Of a DNA stretch of 10,075 nucleotides, positions 6,412 to 10,075 are shown in pieces (the first letter of the stretch is position 1; every line of letters begins with the position of its first letter). The position numbers and the translations under genes were made by a program. This stretch comes from an uncultured Corynebacterium sp. Lineage in GTDB: Bacteria; Actinomycetota; Actinomycetes; Mycobacteriales; Mycobacteriaceae. The notes beneath the pieces are model-generated. The model was not told the origin of the DNA. It ran no database searches and saw only the letters and a list, made by a program, of their open reading frames with translations. The stretch is taken from positions 1-10,075 of the forward strand of contig CAMIPB010000042.1 in the NCBI GenBank assembly GCA_946223355.1, read 5' to 3'.

Positions 6412-7341
6412 GTGCGATTAGGTGTATTAGACGTAGGTAGCAATACCGTCCACTTGGTAGCGGTGGATGCTATCAGTGGCGGAAAGCCCACCCCGATGAG
6501 CGACTGGAAGACTCCTCTGCGCTTGGTGGAGCAGCTTGATGACGACGGCGCGATCCACGCCAAGGGCAGGAAGAAGCTCATTTCTGCAGTAGGGGAAGCC
6601 GCAGAGCTGGGAGAAAAACTTGGCTGCGCAGAATTCCTTCCTATTGCAACGTCGGCTGTTCGTTCCGCCACTAACGCTGGTGAAGTCTTGGATGAAGTGG
6701 AAAAAGAGACCGGCGTGCGTTTGCAGATCCTCTCCGGTGAGGAAGAAGCACGCTTAACCTTTTTAGCTGTGCGCCGTTGGTATGGCTGGTCTGCTGGCCG
6801 CATCACCAACCTGGATATCGGTGGCGGTTCTTTGGAGCTGTCTTCTGGTACCGATGAGGAACCAGACGTTGCATTTTCACTCGACCTAGGCGCGGGCCGT
6901 TTGACCTACAACTGGTTTGATACCGATCCTCCGGGAAAGAAGAAGGTCAACCTTCTGCGTGATTACATCGACGCTGAATTGGTGGAAGCTACCGAACAGA
7001 TGAAAGCCATGGGGCCTGCGGGCCTGGCCGTGGGTACGTCCAAGACCTTCCGTACGCTCGCTCGCTTGACTGGTGCCGCGCCATCGTCGGCAGGCCCGTA
7101 CGTGAAGCGTACGCTGACCGCTCCGGGTCTACGCCAAATCATCAACTTTATTTCTCGCATGACTGCATCTGACAGGGCGGATCTGGAAGGTGTAAGTTCT
7201 GATCGTTCGCACCAGATCGTGGCGGGTGCTTTGGTAGCTGAGGCATCCATGCGCGCATTGGGCATTGAGAAGCTGGAGATCTGTCCATGGGCGTTACGTG
7301 AAGGTGTTATTCTGCGACGTATTGATAAAGGACTTGAATAG
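6412..7341 (+). CDS. ppx: Exopolyphosphatase, Ppx/GppA family
   Basis: The product (309 aa) belongs to the ASKHA-fold Ppx/GppA phosphatases, which release phosphate from polyphosphate or hydrolyse pppGpp. By neighbourhood it corresponds to M. tuberculosis Ppx1 (Rv0496). Visible motifs are the first phosphate-binding loop LDVGSNTVHLV (6-16), the catalytic glutamate cluster SGEEEARL (108-115), and the second phosphate loop LDIGGGSLEL (134-143). The length fits the short actinobacterial form, which lacks the C-terminal helical domains of the E. coli enzyme. The start is GTG 6412, since the family begins close to this LDVGSNT motif, and a TACCCT box 7 nt upstream suggests a leaderless message. 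It is followed after 8 nt by the membrane-protein gene, so the two are probably cotranscribed. Polyphosphate versus pppGpp as main substrate cannot be decided from sequence. Confidence 0.92.
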   Translation: MRLGVLDVGSNTVHLVAVDAISGGKPTPMSDWKTPLRLVEQLDDDGAIHAKGRKKLISAVGEAAELGEKLGCAEFLPIATSAVRSATNAGEVLDEVEKETGVRLQILSGEEEARLTFLAVRRWYGWSAGRITNLDIGGGSLELSSGTDEEPDVAFSLDLGAGRLTYNWFDTDPPGKKKVNLLRDYIDAELVEATEQMKAMGPAGLAVGTSKTFRTLARLTGAAPSSAGPYVKRTLTAPGLRQIINFISRMTASDRADLEGVSSDRSHQIVAGALVAEASMRALGIEKLEICPWALREGVILRRIDKGLE

Positions 7342-7349
7342 GATTTCTC

Positions 7350-8243
7350 ATGGCTGATGACAAACAGTTAACAGTTGCGGAGCTGCTCGCCCAATCCGGC
7401 GGCGCTAGCAAACGTGGCTCTAAACCTCGCCGTCGCCGCCGCAGCCTTGACGACGGTGGCATCTCCGTCGCCGAGCTCACCGGCTCCATCCGTCGCGTTG
7501 ACGCAAAGCCTGAGCAGTCAAAGCACTCCAGCATTGACATCGATGAGCCTGCGCCTGTCGTCCCTGCACCAAAGCAGCCTGCTGAGGCTCCTGAAGCGAA
7601 GAAGGCTGAGGAGAAGAAGCCTGAGGCGAAGAAGCCTTCAACTGGAGCTGCGGTCGCTGGTGGCGCAGCAGCAGGTGCCGCAGAACGTCCTTCCCAGCAG
7701 GATGAGGATGACACCTCCGTTATCAAGAAAGTAACCGAGAAGCCGCAGGCGGAAGATAAGGAAGCGCCGAAGTCCGCCGCGATTAAAGGTCCTAAGGGAG
7801 CCGAAAAGCAAGCGTCCAAGTCACCTGTTAAAGACGATGACACTGGCATTATTGCGCCGGTACCTAGCGGTGCTCAAGACACACAGGCACAAGACTCTGA
7901 GCTAGTATCCCGAAATGCAGAGCTAGATGGGGATGCGGCAGATGAAGACCATGCAGACGACTATGTTGATGACACTGTCGATGACAGCACAAAGATTAAC
8001 GTCGTTGCAGTCATCTTGCTTGCGATCGTCGGAATTGTCCTTGGCGCAGTTGTATTCAAGGGCTTTGAATTGCTGTGGTCACGAATGGACTTTGGCATTG
8101 TAGCTGCCCTTGCTGTGGCAGTAACCGCGATCATGGTGGGTATTGTTCATGCACTGCGCACTGAACGTGATGTGTTCTCCATGGCGCTCGCGGGCGTCGT
8201 CGGCCTAGTGCTGACCTTTGGCCCGTTGCTTATCGTGATGTAG
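7350..8243 (+). CDS. Rv0497-like membrane protein with disordered cytoplasmic N-terminus
   Basis: The 297-aa protein has no known function. Its position after ppx and before proC matches M. tuberculosis Rv0497. Residues 1-50 hold two short related motifs, LTVAELLAQSGG (7-18) and GISVAELTGSIRR (37-49), flanking a basic run PRRRRRS. Residues 50-215 are low complexity: Pro/Ala/Lys/Glu-rich (including EAKKAEEKKPEAKKP), a glycine/alanine patch (99-111), then an acidic stretch DADE-rich near 193-213. Three hydrophobic helices follow: about 216-238, 247-268 and 277-297. With no signal peptide and a charged N-terminus, the long disordered part is most likely cytoplasmic. AGGA 9 nt before the ATG overlaps the ppx stop and serves as ribosome binding site. 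The strongly biased composition produces long spurious open frames on the other strand. I infer a scaffold or interaction role from the motif arrangement; that is speculative. Confidence 0.85.
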   Translation: MADDKQLTVAELLAQSGGASKRGSKPRRRRRSLDDGGISVAELTGSIRRVDAKPEQSKHSSIDIDEPAPVVPAPKQPAEAPEAKKAEEKKPEAKKPSTGAAVAGGAAAGAAERPSQQDEDDTSVIKKVTEKPQAEDKEAPKSAAIKGPKGAEKQASKSPVKDDDTGIIAPVPSGAQDTQAQDSELVSRNAELDGDAADEDHADDYVDDTVDDSTKINVVAVILLAIVGIVLGAVVFKGFELLWSRMDFGIVAALAVAVTAIMVGIVHALRTERDVFSMALAGVVGLVLTFGPLLIVM

Positions 8244-8271
8244 TTTTCTGGATTATGGCAATGTGGTGTGT

Positions 8272-9078
8272 ATGGCTAATTCACACAACATTGCAGTTCT
8301 AGGTGGCGGTCAAATTGGTGAGGCCCTAGTCTCCGGATTGATTAATTCTGGATACTCCGGCGACCAGATCACTGTCACAAATCGCAGCGACGAGAAGCAA
8401 ACTTACTTCTCTGATACCTACGGCGTGTTTACGACCAGCGACAACCTGGCCGCAGTAGAAGGCGCTGACTACATCTTCGCGTGCGTGAAGCCGTACGGGA
8501 TTGTGAGCTTGCTGGAAGAAATAGGGGCGTCGATAGCCCCGGGGGCAGTCGTGGTCTCCATGGCCGCAGGTGTGATGCTTGATGCAATGGAAAAGGCGCT
8601 TCCTGAAGGCGCTGCCGTGGTACGCGTGATGCCCAATACGCCAATGCTGGTGGGGGCTGGTATGAATGCGTGCGCGCCGGGTGCAGGTGTCAGCGAAGAG
8701 CAGATGGACGGAGTAGTGCAACTGCTGGAGTCTGTAGGTGCTGTGGTCGTTGTTGAAGAAAAGGACATGGATGCCGTGACGGCGTTGTCTGGTTCCTCGC
8801 CTGCGTACTACTTCCTGGTTACTGAGGCGTTAGTGGATGCCGGCGTCAACCTTGGCCTTAAGCGCGACGTGGCGGAGAAGTTGGCTACATCTGCAGCTGC
8901 GGGTGCAGGAAAGATGCTCGCGGAATCTGGCAAGGATCCGGTGACGTTGCGGGCAAATGTTTCTTCCCCGGGAGGAACTACCGTTGCTGCGCTGCGCGAG
9001 CTGGAGGAATCCGGAATTCGTGGTGCTTTCTTCCGTGCTGCGCAAGCATGTGCGGATCGTTCTAAAGAAATGGGATGA
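8272..9078 (+). CDS. proC: Pyrroline-5-carboxylate reductase
   Basis: ProC performs the last step of proline biosynthesis, reducing 1-pyrroline-5-carboxylate with NAD(P)H in the cytosol. The 268-aa product is of normal family length. It opens with the Rossmann dinucleotide-binding motif LGGGQIGEAL (10-19); NRSDEK (37-42) lies where NADP specificity is set. CVKP (71-74), VVSMAAG (94-100) and RVMPNTP (118-124) follow. The C-terminal helical dimerisation domain has SGSSPAYYFL (173-182) and the family signature SSPGGTTVAALRELEESGIRGAF (231-253). I chose ATG 8272 because homologues begin only a few residues before the glycine motif; an in-frame GTG at 8263 would add three residues. There is no strong Shine-Dalgarno. 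It starts 28 nt after the membrane-protein gene, probably in the same transcription unit. Confidence 0.96.
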   Translation: MANSHNIAVLGGGQIGEALVSGLINSGYSGDQITVTNRSDEKQTYFSDTYGVFTTSDNLAAVEGADYIFACVKPYGIVSLLEEIGASIAPGAVVVSMAAGVMLDAMEKALPEGAAVVRVMPNTPMLVGAGMNACAPGAGVSEEQMDGVVQLLESVGAVVVVEEKDMDAVTALSGSSPAYYFLVTEALVDAGVNLGLKRDVAEKLATSAAAGAGKMLAESGKDPVTLRANVSSPGGTTVAALRELEESGIRGAFFRAAQACADRSKEMG

Positions 9079-9128
9079 GTCCGCGCTTTGATGCGGGCAG
9101 GTTTGGGGTATGAGTGGACACCTCAATT

Positions 9129-9167
9129 CATCTAGCCCCGGATAGGGGTGATTGCTGGGGCTGGATG
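9129..9167 (+). other. Hairpin downstream of proC, no T-run
   Basis: Positions 9129-9139 (CATCTAGCCCC) pair with 9157-9167 (GGGGCTGGATG): 11 bp with one U-G pair. The CCCC at 9136-9139 can instead pair with GGGG at 9145-9148, giving a short competing hairpin. It lies 50 nt after the proC stop. No U-tract follows, so if it ends proC transcription it would be a non-canonical terminator; otherwise it may be a leader or processing structure. Confidence 0.35.
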
Positions 9168-9222
9168 GGCGACGTGTTGTCGGTGTTAATCAAGTTGCAC
9201 GGGTTTTATGCTGCGAGACGAG

Positions 9223-9259
9223 TGGCTCATGAATTTTGTTGAGAAGAATTTTGGCTCAT
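9223..9259 (+). repeat. Nested direct repeats upstream of the HTH gene
   Basis: TGGCTCAT occurs at 9223-9230 and 9252-9259, and GAATTTTG at 9231-9238 and 9246-9253, so one pair sits inside the other. The block lies about 30 bp upstream of the candidate -10 of the HTH gene, where activator or autoregulator sites are often found. The rest of the 292-bp proC-HTH interval holds only the proC-distal hairpin and the promoter; I see no gene in it. Confidence 0.35.
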
Positions 9260-9286
9260 AAGTCGCATTAGTCACACGTTTCACGA

Positions 9287-9292
9287 TAGGCT
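9287..9292 (+). promoter_or_regulatory. Candidate -10 element of the HTH gene
   Basis: TAGGCT fits TANNNT and would start transcription near 9299, leaving a leader of about 70 nt. No clear -35 lies at the usual distance. Within the leader, GAAAGG at 9352-9357 is a possible but distant ribosome binding site for ATG 9371. Confidence 0.35.
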
Positions 9293-9370
9293 AGTTCAGG
9301 CACGTGCGTGTTCGTCCTGTGGGAGGGGAAGCCTACAGCGCGCCATGGGCTGAAAGGTTAGATCGAAATT

Positions 9371-9562
9371 ATGGCTAATGAAGAAAAAGGCACTTTCTTG
9401 ACAGTTGCTGAGGTCGCGGAGATTATGCGCGTATCTAAGATGACTGTTTACCGTTTGGTGCACTCTGGTGAGCTCCCAGCAGTACGCGTGGGACGTTCTT
9501 TCCGTGTGCATGAGTCCGCTGTGAGCGAGTACTTGGATTCCTCCACCTACAACGTGGGTTAA
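9371..9562 (+). CDS. Small excisionase/BldC-type helix-turn-helix DNA-binding protein
   Basis: The 63-aa protein is a single MerR-like (HTH_17/excisionase) DNA-binding domain. FLTVAEVAEIMRVSKMTVYRLV (9-30) forms the helix-turn-helix, and HSGELPAVRVGRSFRVHESAV (31-51) forms the wing and closing helix. There is no effector or dimerisation domain. It corresponds to M. tuberculosis Rv0500A, which is also followed by the bS22 gene. The excisionase label is only structural: no integrase or att-like site is present, so a chromosomal regulator of the BldC kind is more likely. It has its own candidate promoter and a strong terminator, so it is probably monocistronic. Its targets are unknown; nearby repeats and a 12-bp palindrome are candidate sites, by inference only. 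Confidence 0.93.
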   Translation: MANEEKGTFLTVAEVAEIMRVSKMTVYRLVHSGELPAVRVGRSFRVHESAVSEYLDSSTYNVG

Positions 9563-9585
9563 TCTTAGGCCTCCTTGCTCAGCGC

Positions 9586-9644
9586 GCAGCAGCGCCCATC
9601 AGAATCGATCGAAAGGTCGCTCCCGATGGGCGCTGCTGCTTTTT
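9586..9644 (+). terminator. Strong Rho-independent terminator of the HTH gene
   Basis: A perfect 15-bp stem pairs 9586-9600 with 9625-9639 (arm GCAGCAGCGCCCATC), followed at once by TTTTT (9640-9644). The 24-nt loop can itself form a small hairpin with a GAAA tetraloop (9606-9610 with 9615-9619). It begins 24 nt past the HTH stop. Confidence 0.93.
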
Positions 9645-9829
9645 CCTTGTGGGTATTGCTTGCCGGTATTGCTCTGTGCTGCTGGGCGGGGGACAGACCG
9701 GTTTTTGGGATTTTTTATCTCCTCGGTATGATGAACACCATTCGTGTCGGCTCGCGTACAGCGTTGAAGTGCACCAACCGCTGTGCTTTTCCTTTTATGC
9801 CGGCAGGTCTAGTACGTACTAACCACTGA
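9626..9829 (+). CDS. Doubtful 67-aa open frame, possible small membrane protein
   Basis: An ATG at 9626, preceded by GAAAGG (9611-9616), opens a 67-codon frame. It begins MGAAAFSLWVLLAGIALCC, has a hydrophobic stretch to about residue 34 and then an unremarkable cysteine-containing tail. Against it: the start codon and the first codons lie in the right arm and T-run of the HTH terminator, a good promoter for bS22 lies within it, and the tail has no recognisable feature. I know no homologue. Most likely non-coding terminator plus bS22 leader; listed so that it can be tested. Confidence 0.15.
   Translation: MGAAAFSLWVLLAGIALCCWAGDRPVFGIFYLLGMMNTIRVGSRTALKCTNRCAFPFMPAGLVRTNH
9705..9732 (+). promoter_or_regulatory. 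Promoter of the bS22 gene
   Basis: TTGGGA (9705-9710), a 16-bp spacer and TATGAT (9727-9732) make the best promoter match in the window. Transcription would start near 9739, giving a leader of about 105 nt before ATG 9846. Its position just after the HTH terminator shows that bS22 is probably transcribed on its own. Confidence 0.5.
9810..9821. promoter_or_regulatory. 12-bp perfect palindrome in the bS22 leader
   Basis: TAGTACGTACTA is a perfect palindrome 24 nt before the bS22 ATG and downstream of the predicted transcription start. It could be an operator. It could also supply an alternative promoter element, since it contains TACTAA-like sequence. No loop is available for a stable RNA hairpin, so DNA recognition is the more natural reading. 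Confidence 0.3.
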
Positions 9830-9845
9830 AAGTGAGGAAACCTCT

Positions 9846-9947
9846 ATGGGTTCTGTTATCAAGAAGCGCCGCAAGCGCATGTCCAAGAAGAAGCACCGCA
9901 AGATGCTGCGCCGCACCCGCGTTCAGCGTCGTAAGCTGGGCAAGTAA
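9846..9947 (+). CDS. 30S ribosomal protein bS22 (AURKAIP1/COX24 domain)
   Basis: This 33-aa protein (begins MGSVIKKRRKRMSKKKHRK, ends LGK) is nearly all basic: 19 of 33 residues are Lys or Arg. It is the small AURKAIP1/COX24-type protein found as an extra small-subunit component, bS22, in mycobacterial ribosomes; the M. tuberculosis counterpart is Rv0500B. It should bind rRNA in the 30S subunit and has no separate domain beyond this basic peptide. GTGAGGA at 9832-9838 gives a good ribosome binding site 7 nt before the ATG. It has its own promoter and terminator and follows the small HTH gene, the same order as in mycobacteria. Because of its size it is easily missed by gene callers. Identification is strong from the near-invariant family sequence. 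Confidence 0.95.
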   Translation: MGSVIKKRRKRMSKKKHRKMLRRTRVQRRKLGK

Positions 9948-9958
9948 AGCTTCGAGGG

Positions 9959-9989
9959 AAAGAGCCACACATTTTTGTGTGGCTCTTTT
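9959..9989 (+). terminator. Rho-independent terminator of bS22
   Basis: A perfect 13-bp stem (9959-9971 with 9976-9988, arm AAAGAGCCACACA) with a TTTT loop runs into TTTT, then GCTTTTG. It starts 12 nt after the bS22 stop. The stem is also flanked by A residues on its left, so it may work weakly in the other direction. Confidence 0.93.
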
Positions 9990-10030
9990 GCTTTTGTTGA
10001 GGGGGCCTGAGCCTGGTTTCTGGGGTTAAG

Positions 10031-10073
10031 TAAAGAAAAGTGTGTCCGGTCGGCGTGTCGTCGGCCGGACACA
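10031..10073 (-). terminator. Terminator of a minus-strand gene entering from the right
   Basis: Positions 10041-10049 (TGTGTCCGG) pair perfectly with 10065-10073, and the stem can extend inward by five more pairs, two of them G-U. On the minus strand it is followed by CTTTTCTTTA (complement of 10031-10040), the expected terminator tail. The window ends two bases later, so the gene is not seen, and plus-strand activity cannot be judged. Confidence 0.6.
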
Positions 10074-10075
10074 TT

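Noticed and set aside
6399..6809. 136-codon minus-strand frame opposite ppx
   Set aside because: Antisense to conserved Ppx motifs, with no recognisable protein features.
7307..7849. 180-codon minus-strand frame rich in Ser, Ala and Gly
   Set aside because: It is an artefact of the biased codons of the Lys/Ala/Pro-rich membrane protein on the plus strand.
9110..9145. 11-codon frame (ATG 9110), and a two-codon ATG-GGC-TGA at 9345 upstream of the HTH gene, as leader peptides
   Set aside because: Too short, without clear ribosome binding sites or a codon pattern suggesting attenuation.
9371..9562. Excisionase-like gene as a sign of a prophage or integrative element
   Set aside because: No integrase, attachment-site duplication or phage gene is present, and the gene is part of a neighbourhood shared with mycobacteria.
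1..10075. CRISPR array, tRNA, rRNA, insertion sequence or toxin-antitoxin pair
   Set aside because: No spaced repeat series, cloverleaf, transposase or matching small gene pair was found on either strand.

Overview
The window is chromosomal DNA from a mycolic-acid actinobacterium, most likely a Corynebacterium. The evidence is a mycothiol biosynthesis gene, a SenX3/RegX3 two-component pair, moderate G+C, TANNNT-type -10 elements with apparently leaderless starts, and a gene order that follows the Mycobacterium tuberculosis block Rv0486-Rv0500B (mshA, gpmA, senX3, regX3, Rv0495c, ppx, Rv0497, proC, Rv0500A, Rv0500B). I cannot name the species.

Layout. mshA (77-1339, +) meets a secreted trypsin-like protease (1336-2634, -) tail to tail; their stop codons share one CTAG. 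The protease and gpmA diverge from a 111-bp region holding a 7-bp-arm inverted repeat. gpmA, senX3 and regX3 (2746-5449, +) form a tight operon ending in a strong terminator. A cysteine-rich Rv0495c-family gene (5431-6378, -) converges on regX3 with a 19-bp overlap and diverges from ppx over 33 bp. ppx, an Rv0497-like disordered/three-helix membrane protein, and proC follow on the + strand (6412-9078). After a 292-bp non-coding stretch with hairpins, repeats and a promoter come a 63-aa excisionase/BldC-type DNA-binding protein and its terminator. Then come a leader region and the 33-aa ribosomal protein bS22, also with its own terminator. The right edge holds a hairpin that looks like the terminator of a gene entering from the right on the minus strand.

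How it fits together. Most genes are housekeeping: mycothiol (mshA), glycolysis (gpmA), phosphate/polyphosphate physiology (senX3-regX3, ppx), proline (proC) and translation (bS22). The protease is the accessory-looking member, since it interrupts the mshA-gpmA neighbourhood.

I see no mobile element, CRISPR array, tRNA or rRNA, and no clear new multi-gene system. The points most worth checking are the apparent loss of a canonical senX3 start (ATA where ATG would be expected), two convergent pairs whose terminators lie inside the opposing gene's coding sequence, the uncharacterised cysteine-rich and VAEL-repeat proteins flanking ppx, and the regulatory-looking DNA around the HTH and bS22 genes.
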